Of a DNA stretch of 64,000 nt, positions 10,088 to 20,951 are shown one piece after another. A model generated the notes under the pieces. The model did no database searches and was not told the DNA's origin. It worked only from the letters and a program-made list of their open reading frames with translations. Each line of letters starts with the position of its first letter. Within the stretch, counting starts at the first letter, position 1. This DNA is from Gentiana macrophylla (lineage: Eukaryota; Streptophyta; Magnoliopsida; Gentianales; Gentianaceae), in the NCBI GenBank assembly GCA_026214975.1, contig CM047809.1:28989977-29053976 (forward strand). Reading direction: 5' to 3'. Both the position numbers and the translations under genes were made by a program.

Positions 10088-13000
10088 AAGCTTCATTCGC
10101 TACTTCGACACAAGTTTGTTGTAGAACCACAATGATCCCAGCTTAAAGGACTTCGAGTCTTGTTGGGATGGAGAACATGCATTTGCCATACTTTCTCTCT
10201 GAAGATCTGATCCAATCCTTATGACAATAAGGGTTAGCTTGGAAAACAAACAAAGTTTGAAGGTGACAAGTTGAGCACCAGGAAGACTAAACCATTTAGA
10301 CTCGTATGAGGGTAGAATCTCAACATGCAGGAGCTTTAGAGACAAAACGAGTACACCAAAAGGTCTCAGAATGAAATAAAAGGGAACTTGTCAAGGAAAA
10401 ATCAAAGTCTGCATTATTCAAACAGAGGTTATTTCAAGATTGAAAATGAGATAGGGTTTTCCTCATGACAATGTAAGGGAAAAATCAATAGTTTGAAAAA
10501 GTAAGTGATAAACAAGTTTTCAAGTGAAGGGGAAAAGACACTTAAGAATTTTTGGATAAAGTTTGGCTTCAAAGAATTAACTCAAACTTTCAAATGAAGT
10601 GTGAAAGATCATTGATGATCCAATTCAAAGTTTCAAGGTTGCACCACTCAAGAGGAATATCATACTGCCGAGGAATAAGGGCTCAAGGTTATCCCTCGTA
10701 TGGGAAAGAAAAGGTTAAAACAAAACAGACATTTCGACCGGTGTAACAAAATTGTAATAGAAACGCCAAATAGAAGATGGAATATCAAAAGTGTGTATGG
10801 CGGTTAATGGCTCTACATGGCCCGAAAGAGATTTAAAACTGAAAAGGTACAAGGTGCATTAATCTGAATTGGAGAACAGAAGTTTAGGGATTCAAAGTTG
10901 ATTGGCTAAATAGGTTCGGAAGGCACCTTGGCAAAGACTACCTTCTGCTTGAAACTGGTTTAGCATAAATTGCAAGAAGGTTAAAAATAGGTAACTGAAG
11001 ATGGATGTCAAGGTAGGATTAAAGATCCAATTGGTAAGAAGATGAGATGCATACCTTGAAAGGACAAGTAGCATTAGATGGAAAGATTACAAAATCAACA
11101 CTACCGTTAGGAGGGAAGCTAAGAATAAACATAAGTAAAAAGAATGTTCTGACATTAAAAGGTTCAGTCAAATTTGTACTTGAAAAGAAGAATTGGGGTG
11201 CAACAATGCAGAGTTATAGGGAACTTGTTCCTTGATTTGACAAGTAAGGAAGCATGGATTTGTTCAAAAGAAAGGCTTATGGAGATATGTTTCTTAGGTA
11301 ATTCATGAGAACAAGTGAAGAGGATTTGTTGAGCTTAAAGATCTCAAGTGAGGGATTACATGAGAAATAAATTACCAGAAAAGGTATAATTACAAATGGG
11401 CTTGAAAATGGTCTGAACATCAAACATGGCATGCTAGAGGATAGTATCTTGTTTCTTGTTTATAATCGCAAAAGAAACAACAATGTTAACTTTACAAACA
11501 TTCTACCATGAGACATATCCTAGGGAAAGATCGCTTCGGAAATCTTCTAAGACATAACACCCGTAACTTGCAACACTCTTAGCCCAAACCTCAATCAAAG
11601 AGGTGAGGATCCTTTAGATGGTCATTCGTATTTATATTTACTCTGGATCTGACATTATCAATTTGTACAGCCAAACAAAAAGGAATTTGAGCACGATCCA
11701 AAGAGAAAAAGATTTAGATACTGGAGTTTCTTATGTGACATAAAAATATTAGAATTTTTGGATGAGAGTTAGTTGGTCAAAAACAATTATTTTTGCCGAT
11801 TACACAAGCTGTCAGAATTTTCTGATTAATAAACACTGATTTAAATTGCTGATTATTATCAAACAAAAAGGAATTTGAACTTGATTCCAAAAGAAAAGTT
11901 GTAGATAAAATTGTTGTCTGCAACATATCAAAAATTCAAGTCATTTCAAGATGTTTAACCTGTTCAAAACAGAAGAAGAAGTGAAGGTGCTGCTGCAGAT
12001 TTTCTGGACTGAGTGTCCGGCAAAAACATGGATTTTCTGAACAATCCATAAAGATTATCAAATCAATGTAAAAAGATAAATTGTAGATAAGACAGTAATC
12101 TACATTGATGAAAAAATTCAGAATTTTCGGAGCAGAGGAACAATAGTTTTACGTTAAAGGAAAACATGGGAACAAAAAGCATTCACCAGTGTTGAATAAA
12201 GCCAACCATGAGGACGATTAAAACTATATATGCTAAAGAAAGAAACATTTAACACTAATAATTGAAACGAGTAAGAAGTACTTGGAAAGGGTAAAATTTG
12301 CATATGGAGTTCGTGTGGAACCCATATCGAGCAAGCAAGGACAAGAATTTTGGTAAACATAAACCAAGCGATAGCGAAAAGAGAAAGGGGGGATTTGTTG
12401 AGACGAGTCTTTAAAAAAAAAGTTGTCTGTACTACAACATCTTGTAGGGAATGCATTGAGGGTAATCACTAGGATGCAAAAGTGTGTTGCCACGAAATAG
12501 CTAAACATGATATGGTTGTAAGGATATGCAGTTGTCAGTTCAAATAGTTCGAAGGATGATAAACTTATTTTCCTTAAATCAAGCACTTGACACGATGAAA
12601 ATATCTTAAAGAAAATAAGGCACATCAAAGAATGTACACACTTGGAAAACAAAACTTTGCAATAAAGGAACTTTTACCGAGTTTCTGTAAGTTTCAAATG
12701 GAGGATTTAACTGTAGCATGGGTTACAATTAGTATGGATGGGGAAACATTTGAAATCGTGATAACCAAGTAGGAAACTAGATGATTATAAAAGAGAACCT
12801 TATTAATGAAGAAATAAGATTGGAAAATCACCACACAATCGCTTTCTTGCCATCGAGAGCACTATAACGACAACACCTCGCCTCTACCTACCAAACTTCT
12901 TATCCTGGTAACAACTAGCTTAAGAATCAGATAAATCAAAGTATTCCAATCTCCTATAACCTACCACTCCATAACTTGCAGGGTGGAAGAAAGACATATA

Positions 13001-13958
13001 TCCTTCCTTGACCAGAGGACTTAAATGGTTTTGAGAAATTCGGGTGCTTACATAAGCCATGAAATAATTGATTTGCACAAAAACAAAATGAACTGATTTT
13101 GAACATGAGGCAAAAAAATCAGTGAGTATATAAGTTTTACATATGATGCCCAAAAATCAAAAATTTGGGTAGCCATAGGTCGGTCAAAATAATTCTTTTC
13201 ATCTACCGCTATAAGTCACAAAAATTTTAGACTTCATCAATCACATGTGTTGCAGATTCTGCTTCAGACTAAAACGAATTTGCACTTGGTTCCAAAACAA
13301 AATTATAGTGCAAGCTGTTTTCTACAACATATCAAAAATCCAAGTCATTTGGAGGTGTTTAGCTTATTCAAAATGAATGATAACTAAGAGTACCATTAGA
13401 GAATTTTCTCAACAAAGTACCCCTCCTTGTTAAACAATTTGTGAACAATCCATATTGAAAACTAAATTGATGTAAAGTGAGAAATTGTAGATAAGACAAA
13501 TTTCTAAATAGCTGAAAATTTACAGAATTCTTGGAACAAAAAAAATGATATAACATTACATGTAGAAACGTGAACAAAATCGTTTACTCGTTTTGCATAA
13601 CACCAAGTTACAAGGAAGAGATTTGAACCAAATGTATCATTACGAAAGCATTAAAACGTCAAAAAGAAAGAACATTAGAGAAAGATTCAAAGATTCCAAA
13701 AGGAAAGAGGGATCCTATTAGGGGTTCTCAAAAGGAACAAAACTTAAGAAGATCACAAAAGAGATGTGAGCTTAAAACTCAACCTAACTTTCGCCTAAGA
13801 AGACTTTTCACTTGCTCCTAGTGCAACTTAACCACAGTCTAAAGATTCCTAATCCTACGAGAATTTACCACCAAGATCAAGAGAGATCAGAAAGGTTCTA
13901 AAAAGTCTAAAGAAATCCTATCTTATATGGAAGAAGCTGAGGAAAGAAAGGACGCTTC
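10088..13958 (-). other. non-coding 5' interior of the chromovirus, with diverged internal repeats
   Basis: These 3.9 kb between the nested element and the primer-binding site show no gag or pol signature on either strand. Part of the stretch is internally repetitive. A phrase containing AAGGAATTTGA (or AATTTGCAC) with a CCAAA follow-up recurs at about 11675, 11865 and 13275. Longer related units of about 380 bp (about 11860-12150 and 13260-13550) share a 'caacatatcaaaaat..caagtcatt' phrase, an 'aatccat' phrase and an 'attgtagataagaca' phrase in the same order. This suggests an expanded untranslated leader, as in large non-autonomous derivatives. Confidence 0.5.
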
Positions 13959-13970
13959 GCTCTGATACCA
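13959..13970 (-). other. primer-binding site, tRNA-Met type (chromovirus)
   Basis: Minus TGGTATCAGAGC, the standard complement of initiator tRNA-Met, lies two bases inside the 5' LTR edge at 13973. It fixes the orientation of the outer element as minus. Confidence 0.85.
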
Positions 13971-13972
13971 AC

Positions 13973-14494
13973 TGTAACGCCCCGCTCCCGGATACCGAGC
14001 CCTTATCCGGAAGAGAAACGTTTGGCGTTTATAGCATTAAATACATCTAAGATTATACGCCAAATTCTACGCCGTCAGATCAAAATAAAGCAAACGAAAG
14101 CTAAAAAGACTCGGTAAAAACATAAATGCTACTAAGAATAGAAATTAACCATACTAAAGATGGATAGTTAAATTACAACGATTTAAAACCCAAAGACTTA
14201 CACAATACGAGCTCTTAAAAGTACAAAATAACTTACAAAAGTCTAGAAGTAAAAGAACAAAAGTCTAGACAACCCTTACGAAAAAGAAAATAAACTAAAA
14301 GCATCTTCAAGGCAAAGAACGCCATCAAGCCGCCAACTACTTTGGCCAACTCAGACGCCTTTTCACCCCGCAAATGGATACAAAAGAAAATGAAATGGAT
14401 GTAAAGATAAAAGAGACTTAGTAAAAATGAGTGTTTAATGAATAACTAAATTCTACAACAAAATGTTCTTTTTATTATTAGTATGTTATCTTTA
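13973..14494 (-). repeat. truncated 5' LTR of the chromovirus
   Basis: It is co-linear with 396-930 (for example a shared AAATGCTACTAAGAATAG stretch), then similarity stops abruptly after GTATGTTATCTTTA at about 14494. The missing 1.4 kb has been lost or displaced by the Athila-like LTR that follows. Confidence 0.75.
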
Positions 14495-15851
14495 AGCTTA
14501 TACCGTTGTATAATGATGAGATTTGGAAGATTGCAGTTTGCTCACGGTGTTCCGCACATTTGTCAGGGCGAACACCGAACGCTTTATACACGTCATCCGA
14601 AGATGGTTTGTCAAGTACAGGAGATTCAAGTTTTTGAAGATGGCGTCCACCAAAGCTTTGATTCAAGCGTCCTGACAAGATTCCAACCAGCTGGATGATG
14701 TGACATAAAGTAGTTGCGTGAGTGCGTCCACCGAAAGAAAAATATTGAAGAAATTGTTAGGGGTGAAACTCTCCCCAACAATGGAAAAATAAGAAGAAGA
14801 CCACCATCTCCATTTGTACACCATCACTTTTTCCTCCATGTTCCACCATTGTATTCATCATCTTTTTCTCATAAAACCTGAAAATATTTCTCCATGGGAT
14901 CTTGTAAATACAATTTTATAGCCTAGATTAGTTAAGCACAATTTGTAAATCATGGAGCCTACTTACATTCAAGCTCTTGACGTTGTTTTATGGTAGAGAT
15001 TAGCATCTTGGTGTTGTTTCTTCCATGGATTAGCTTGAAGAGCTATTACAATATTCTTCTTTTGAGTATGTTGTAATATTGTTGGTAACTTCTTCTTTTA
15101 CTTTTTGGATTTACAAAGTCCTTAAGTGACATTTTGATTTCATAGCTACGAAAAGCCAATCTTTGCTTAGTTAATATGACATTGTAGTAATAATGTATCA
15201 TTTCGTAATGGAATAAGAATAATAACCTTGTGTAATTGATTTTCTTTAATTGAGTTTATTGTTTTGTTAGTATTGAATTGATCTCTCAATATTAGCACAC
15301 ACACATACAAGAGATCTAGGAAAGAAATTATGTGTGGGAAAAGGGGTAAAGAAACCGATTGGTAAAATCGAAGTATTGATACGGTGTCAGACTCCTAAGC
15401 GGGGTTTATATCAAGTTGACCGCTTGTCTGTGCAGCCGTAGTTTTTAATCATGTTAACCTTGTAGAGTCTCATCATTGGTGAGGACGTGGGGGAGGCATA
15501 GTAGTAGTCGTGTGTCCGGTTTTAAGAAAATGGCTATTAGATTAGAGGTTTGTACCATTAATTACACTAGTGTAATAAGGAAGGTTGTAAGGATAATCAT
15601 TCTTATAAAATTGCATTGGATAATTAGTTATTCTACAATAATATTAACTAGTCCTCTCCTTGTTTATCCATGTAGTCTTGTATGTTTTAAACCTTGTATG
15701 CCTTGTTGATTTAAACCAAGAGAATGAAGTTATCAAGTACTCAACCTTGACTTTTTTCTCCCAGTGGAATACGACCCTGACTCATCAATTATAGGCTACA
15801 ATTGATCCGGTACACTGCCGGTAAGATTGGACACATAGAAAATGCCGATCA
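14495..15851 (+). repeat. decayed Athila-like LTR, plus orientation
   Basis: This stretch ends with ATGCCGATCA followed by a decayed tRNA-Asp primer-binding site at 15858, as in other Athila-type LTRs here. A weak U5 block is at 15761-15815. Near its start, inverted phrases CGGTGTTCCGC and GCGAACACCG (14545-14580) resemble the palindromic motif pairs of the other LTRs. The left boundary is uncertain; a TGATGAG at 14514 is the best candidate. No second LTR is seen, so it is a 5' fragment. Confidence 0.55.
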
Positions 15852-15857
15852 AGTTTT

Positions 15858-15875
15858 TGGTGTTGTTGCCGGGAA
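15858..15875 (+). other. decayed primer-binding site, tRNA-Asp type
   Basis: TGGTGTTGTTGCCGGGAA aligns with TGGCGCCGTTGCCGGGGA. The first three differences are C-to-T changes in the CG-rich half, as expected from deamination of methylated cytosines in a silenced element. A short stretch of interior DNA follows, to about 16000. Confidence 0.6.
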
Positions 15876-16000
15876 GACATGTGTGCTATTTAACGGTTGA
15901 TACTTACGATAACTTAAAACTTTTGGGATTAAGTCTCTCTTTTCTTATCTTCTGTTTTTGTTTATCTTTTGTCGGTACTTGTTGTAGTTATAAAAATTTT

Positions 16001-16325
16001 AATGTGACATATTATATACGTCACATACTATATATGTCCTAAAATTAAATTTATGTTATTATTATTTCCTATATAAAATATTAGGAAGTAATATAATAAA
16101 ATAATAATTAAAATCTCTTAAGAAAATTAGAGATTTTATTAATTCGTAATAAATGATATAAGTATAAATGTGAAACGTTATATGTGCCACATACTACATA
16201 TGTAATTAAATATAAATATTTTTTATATTATTTCCTAAAATAAATATTAGGAGATAATATACAATTATTTAAATCAAATCGCTGAAATAAAATAGTTAAG
16301 TGATTTGATTGATTTGTAATTAATG
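16001..16325. repeat. two diverged direct copies of a ~165-bp AT-rich unit
   Basis: Units at 16001-16166 and 16167-16325 both open AATGTGA, contain a CACATACTA.ATATGT phrase and a TTTCCTA..AAATATTAGGA hairpin, and end with an ATTTGTAAT or ATTCGTAAT phrase. They sit directly upstream of a shorter tandem array and a TATA box, so they look like upstream promoter repeats of an LTR or similar element. Confidence 0.6.
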
Positions 16326-16369
16326 TCAATCTTCTAAATATGGTTGGAATCAATCATGAGTCTAAGCAC

Positions 16370-16525
16370 ATTAAATGCAAATCAATCAAAAGTCCGACGC
16401 CGCTAAAATGCAAATCATTCAAGAGTCCTGACGATTAAATGCAAATCAATCAAAATTCTGACGCTTTAAATGCAAATCAATCAAGAGTATTGACGATTAA
16501 ATGAAAACCAATCAAAGTCACTCAT
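16370..16525 (+). repeat. ~31-bp tandem array (five copies) upstream of a TATA box
   Basis: Copies begin near 16370, 16405, 16434, 16466 and 16497. Each has AAATGCAAATCAATCAA (with changes), and the first four end with a TGACG or CGACG core. TGACG is the core of as-1/TGA-type bZIP sites. The array ends about 10 bp before a TATA box, which suggests an enhancer array in a retroelement U3 region. Confidence 0.65.
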
Positions 16526-16533
16526 CCAAAGAC

Positions 16534-16543
16534 TATAAATAGA
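16534..16543 (+). promoter_or_regulatory. TATA box downstream of the tandem array
   Basis: TATAAATAGA lies about 10 bp after the last array copy. An A-rich, purine-rich leader follows (16560-16700). This looks like a core promoter. No complete ORF follows, so the transcript it once made is unidentified. Confidence 0.5.
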
Positions 16544-17916
16544 TAACCTTGGTCATTTGCAAAACACCGTAAAAAGACGTAAGAACAAAAACAGAGAAAA
16601 ACATAGAGCGCCTTCAAACCTCAAAGATCTTGCAAGAATTCCTTGAAGTTCTTCAAGAAGTTAGATACACAAAAACATTTTGAAACGGTCGTCGATTTAA
16701 GTAGAATCAGAGTGGTGCGAGTCCATCTCTGTGTTCTACCTCTTGTATAAGAGTTGTATTCTTACTACGGTCCCTAAACAAATTAAGGAATTATAGTCTT
16801 CACCGAGGACTTACGCCCTTCTCAACCATTCCGGCAAATATGCTCACAATAATACAAACCGCCTACAACAAGAAAATCAAGAAAGTGGATATACAAATAC
16901 CAAAACCCTTTGAAACTATTTCTTTGCTTACTCCAAAACTCTACAAAAACATAGAGAAAAAAATATAGCTACATAAACATCGGTTTAGTCCAAGTTGGGA
17001 TTAAAACTCTCACAAAGGAAGACTTAAATACTTCTATTCTTGTCATGCTTAGAGATGTCAGGCATACTGATATGAAGATTCTCATTAGTGTAAAATTGTG
17101 ATGTCTGACACTCATCATAAGGAATTATTTGTCTCTCGTAAATTTCTAATTTTATTTCTAACATTTTCTCCTAGAAGAGTTGGAAGACCAGCTAGGAATT
17201 TTTCTTTCCCAAATGGATGATTTGAATCTTCTCTTAACATTATTCAAGTTAAGAAAGCATTCTTGTAATTTAGATATTCACTAAGTTTCATGCACATTAG
17301 CTTTGAGAGTAATTCCGCACTTTTATCTTTAATATGAGAAGGATCACCTATGAAGTGTAATGAGATGACAAGGATTAGAGTGTGTATATATATAAGTAGC
17401 TCATACATAATGATATGAGTTATGATATTAAATCCCATATTGTTATTTATGAGGACAATTGATTCTGCTTGGTAGTGTTGCACAAATGAGTAGCGGGTAT
17501 GACAATTTTTAGCCCCTACATTTAAATTGAAATCTATAAGTGAGGTGATATACAATAAGTATGCTTTTGTGATAATCTGATAGATTTGTTCGTTAAGTTA
17601 ATTCCTACATCTATTTTGGAGAAAGATGGTAATTTATAGTATTGTGATGCGCATATTTGAAAGAATTTTTTTCTTTAGTAGCAACGACAACTTCAAAACA
17701 CACGATGCATTGGTCCCAAGACCAATGACTATACTATTTTTCCCTTTAACTAAAGTTTTTTCCACAAGTTTTCTTAGTTAAAGGTTTTTTAACGAGATAA
17801 ATACCCAACACATAAAATCGCATCTCATTAACTATTTTTCGTATCTAGTTTTTGTCCCACTGAGTTTTTTTAAGCAAAGTTAATAGTAATGGCATATACA
17901 TTATGCAACTTGGAGA

Positions 17917-18137
17917 AATCAAATTAGTTGTATATTCACTAAAGCATTGTCGAAGGTTACATTTGAGCAGAAGATCATCAATCTCTGATTCAAAAATAAT
18001 TAATGTGCATCATCCCTATATTTTTACGCATGATCCTCGAGGTGAAAGCGATACACAACAACACTGCTAAAGAAATCGTTAATTTATTTACCAAAACATT
18101 GTCAACTGCAAAGTTCAAAAGACAAAGAATATCATGA
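17917..18137 (+). pseudogene. copia-type Pol C-terminal remnants (end of RNase H), two copies
   Basis: Plus-strand translation at 17917-17988 gives IFTKALSKVTFEQKI before a stop. At 18069-18137 it gives NLFTKTLSTAKFKRQR before a stop. Both resemble the very end of Ty1/copia polyproteins (ADIFTKAL..FE). No RT or integrase is seen upstream. The flanks (17747-17801, 17850-17880, 18208-18268) carry repeated T-rich phrases of the form CCCACTGGGTTTTT and TTTAACGAGG, which I associate with the region after pol in copia elements. These are degenerate fragments of one or two elements. Confidence 0.5.
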
Positions 18138-18560
18138 TGCGGCAGCTGAAAGATTTTTATTAATGCACATTAGGGGGAAAAAATAATACAGAAAGAAAGA
18201 TGTAATCTTTTTTCTTACTAAGATTTTTTTCCTCACTGGGTTTTTCCTTAGTAAGATTTTAACGAGGCATATTAACATCCAAAAGGATGAGTATTATGTA
18301 ATGATATATTTGGATGTCAATTAAGGTATAGAACTAAATATACTTCCACTACTTACCCCACTACTTTACATATTCAATGTACTACTAATTGTAATGGGAA
18401 CGGAGTGTATCCATGTTGGTTTAAATGTAGATGATGGTTCATCTCACATTGGTAATATATAAATCTCTCAAATTGCAAGTGTATAGGGAAATGAATAAGA
18501 AAAGTTCTTTTTTTTCCTTTTTTTCTCTACATCTTTGTTGCAGCTTTTGTTTGTTTTCTA

Positions 18561-18796
18561 CACCCTCCGCCCTGTTTTAATACTCATATTTGACTTTTCA
18601 CAAGATTAAAAACAAACAGAATTAATGCTTAATCTCATTAAATGATCCAATATTTTATATTTATGTCAAAGTATTATTTAAAGGATATAAATGTAAGAAA
18701 TATTGGATCATCATTTAATAAGATTCAAAATATTAATTACACTATTCTTAATCATGTTAAAAGTCAATCATGACTATTAAAATGGGACGGAGTGAG
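18561..18796. mobile_element. Stowaway-like MITE
   Basis: The 236-bp element has terminal inverted repeats: left CACCCTCCGCCCTGTTTTAA, right the reverse complement of CTCACTCCGTCCCATTTTAA. Both continue into a TAGTCAT..TTGACTTTT phrase. It is flanked by the TA dinucleotide (18559-18560 and 18797-18798), the target of Tc1/mariner transposons. It has no coding capacity. Confidence 0.85.
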
Positions 18797-19421
18797 TATT
18801 AGTATTTTATAACACTTCTCCCGTATTAGCATAGACATTGTTTTTATTAAGTGGGCTTTGTTGGTAAAAAAACTTTCAGTTTCGTGGATTGGGCTTGTTA
18901 ATGTCCATGAATTGTCTGGTTGATAGATTAACAATTATTATGATATATATATGTCAACTTTTTCCAATGGAAAATGATACATTTTAAATAAAAAGAAAAT
19001 CTATCTACACTAGTCATGTAAAATTAGTTTTGATGGAAAGATTATCCCTGAATTTGAATTATAAAAAAAAAGTTCTTAAAGATCACAAATTTATTCCAGA
19101 AAACAGAATTAGCGGACGAAGAAGATGAAGGTATTTACATGCTTTGAAATTCTTTTATTGTTATTGTATAATGATATATATAATATATCCTGACTTGACG
19201 TTATACACTCAATATCAAAGTAGGGTCTTGGAGAAAGAAAACACTCTCATTATTCTATATTTTAAAATAATAATTAAGGATGCATCCATTTTATATTTAA
19301 CTATCATTTCACGTTTTTATCACCTTTTATCACATTGATCATAACGAGACTCAAAGCTAATTCATGGATCTTAAACCTTGATCAATTATGATAAAAGAGT
19401 AAAATAATCCATAGAGTGAAT
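18797..19421. other. AT-rich intergenic stretch
   Basis: I see no gene, repeat boundary or RNA signature here. The short ORF at 19144-19338 is low-complexity and AT-driven. Confidence 0.4.
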
Positions 19422-19995
19422 TGTTAGATATTTTTCATAAATTAAATATTTTATAATCGCTACGTAAAAGTCATATACGAATTAACGTTATCGCAACGAA
19501 ACGATCGTGTCGAGGGGCGGCCCATTCTTTCAGCAGAGTCGATGGGGCATTGCCAACTCGTGGGGGCTCGGGGGCAACGCCCCTGAAAGCTAAACAAATC
19601 CATGCATCAGTTTGTGAACATATTCATACAGATTCATGAACCTGCGATGAGCTGCACCTAAAAAATCCAAGAGTCGCAGGTTTTGGCCGAACTGATATGA
19701 ACTTTACTCTTTCGTGTATGAGTATCTCACTTCGCGTATGAGGTACATTCGGCCTATAAAAGACACAAGCATGCAAACGAAAATATTCATACAAGTCATA
19801 GCATCATCAAGTTTTTTAGAGTGTTTCGGCCGGGCTCAAACAAAGTCACTATTCAATCAAACACCTCTATCAGATCCTAAGAGAGATTTTCATTGATTTC
19901 TAAGTAACAATCATGTGGGATGAAACATCATCTTAAAGATAACGCATTTACGTGCTTTGGAATTTCTTCATATTCTGTTAAATTTCTAAGTATCA
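19422..19995 (+). repeat. probable copia-type LTR fragment
   Basis: It begins TGTTAG, contains a GC-rich phrase typical of copia LTRs (GGGGGCAACGCCCCTGA near 19570), a TATA box (TATAAAAG, 19755-19762) and a leader. The right end is cut by the poly(T) that marks the tail of the LINE at 19996. No partner LTR is seen. Confidence 0.4.
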
Positions 19996-20100
19996 ATTTT
20001 TTTAATTTTTTTTTTTAAAGAAACGAGCTTTATTATTATGGTCAAAAAGTGGAAGTTCACGGAGTACAATGATGAAAAGGTAACAATACAAAAGACTAAT

Positions 20101-20833
20101 CAAACTCCCAAGCTAGTCTAAGGTTTCTAGCTCGGGTTTCAACATTGGTCTTCATAGCACTGATTGGTGGATTTTATCTTTAACTCCATGGTAGAGTTTA
20201 TTCCGCCAAATCCATACGCAGAGAGGCCATTTCCCTAAATTGATAGGCCCACTCCTTGTTACGTCCTCGAACATCGATATTTCTTTGAATCCAATCAACC
20301 TCCATAGTGCACGAAAAGAAGTCGTCCCAAAGATGTCTGGGAAAGGCACTCTTCCACAGCTTCTTCGCCAGATGACAATCTCTTAAGGCATGTAGAGTAG
20401 TTTCCTCATCATTCTTACAGAGCTGGCAAGTAGCAGTTGCACTCACATGTCGTTTAAATAGCAACGACATAGTGGGGAGGGCCTTGTGAGCTACTTGACA
20501 TAGTAAAAAATTACCTCTAGCTGGTCCTTTAAGTGACCAAACATCTCTCCAAATCTGGGCCGCATGTGCATTGTCCTTCATGAGGTAGTTGTACCCATCA
20601 GAGACAGAATATTTTCCGCTATTACTGTCACACCACACAACATTGTCACCTTCTACCCCAAACCCATCTTTCAACTGGTCCGCCGCATGCCAAATACTCT
20701 TCCAGGTGAAGGAACTGGTCGGCCTAGGCCTCAAGAAAGGATTCCCGTGCTTGTGTATCATGACTTTTACCCAGAGAGCTTGGTCATCAGTCAGCATTTG
20801 CCATACTAATTTCCCTGTGAAGGTCAGATTCAT
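20101..20833 (-). pseudogene. LINE ORF2 C-terminal part with zf-RVT domain
   Basis: The minus strand encodes WRDVWSLKGPARGNFLLCQ, HKALPTMSLLFKR and CQLCKNDEETTLHALRDC. This is the cysteine/histidine zinc-binding region found after RT in plant L1 ORF2 proteins. After a frameshift it continues with NVETRARNLRLAWEFD and a stop near 20098-20100, the usual L1 end. Conserved residues include the CQLC pair and the H..RDC pair. The 5' side (about 20833-20951) encodes LPKSTLLDMEKMC, the link back to RT, and is cut by the solo LTR at 20952. Confidence 0.8.
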
Positions 20834-20951
20834 ATGTCAGAGGTTTTGTGCCCAAGCCCCCACTTTCCTTAGATTGGCAGAGTTTGTCTCTTCTACCCAA
20901 ATTTTTTTTTCTACACATCTTCTCCATATCAAGCAAAGTAGATTTTGGTAG

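Larger units (their letters stand above)
396..14494 (-). mobile_element. Ty3/gypsy chromovirus (Tekay/Del-type), old, 5' LTR truncated, with a nested insertion
   Basis: The element lies on the minus strand. Its 3' LTR is at 396-2309, a polypurine tract at 2311-2320 and an integrase remnant at about 2330-2910. A nested element occupies 2974-10087, followed by a non-coding 5' interior (10088-13958), the primer-binding site at 13959-13970 and a truncated 5' LTR (13973-14494). The LTRs match closely over the 500 bp that both retain. The primer-binding site complements initiator tRNA-Met. The sequence at the 3' LTR edge (minus: FEDE-encoding stretch, then AAGGGGAGGA, then TGTAACA) is typical of Tekay/Del chromoviruses. 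Most of gag-pol is missing, so the copy is dead. The right end of the 5' LTR is replaced by another element, so no target duplication can be read (left flank CAGAA). Confidence 0.75.

Noticed and set aside
12233..12652. Minus-strand ORF of 139 codons in the chromovirus interior
   Set aside because: Phe/Ser/Cys-rich with no recognisable motif, in a purine-skewed non-coding stretch; likely chance.
16370..16525. CRISPR-like regularly spaced repeats
   Set aside because: Plant DNA, repeats run head to tail without unique spacers, and they sit in front of a TATA box.
16001..17040. Endogenous pararetrovirus promoter region
   Set aside because: TGACG array and TATA box recall such promoters, but no viral coding motif follows; left as an unassigned retroelement promoter.
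20564..20951. Plus-strand ORFs of 81 and 120 codons
   Set aside because: They lie antisense to the LINE zf-RVT region, which has clear protein motifs on the minus strand.
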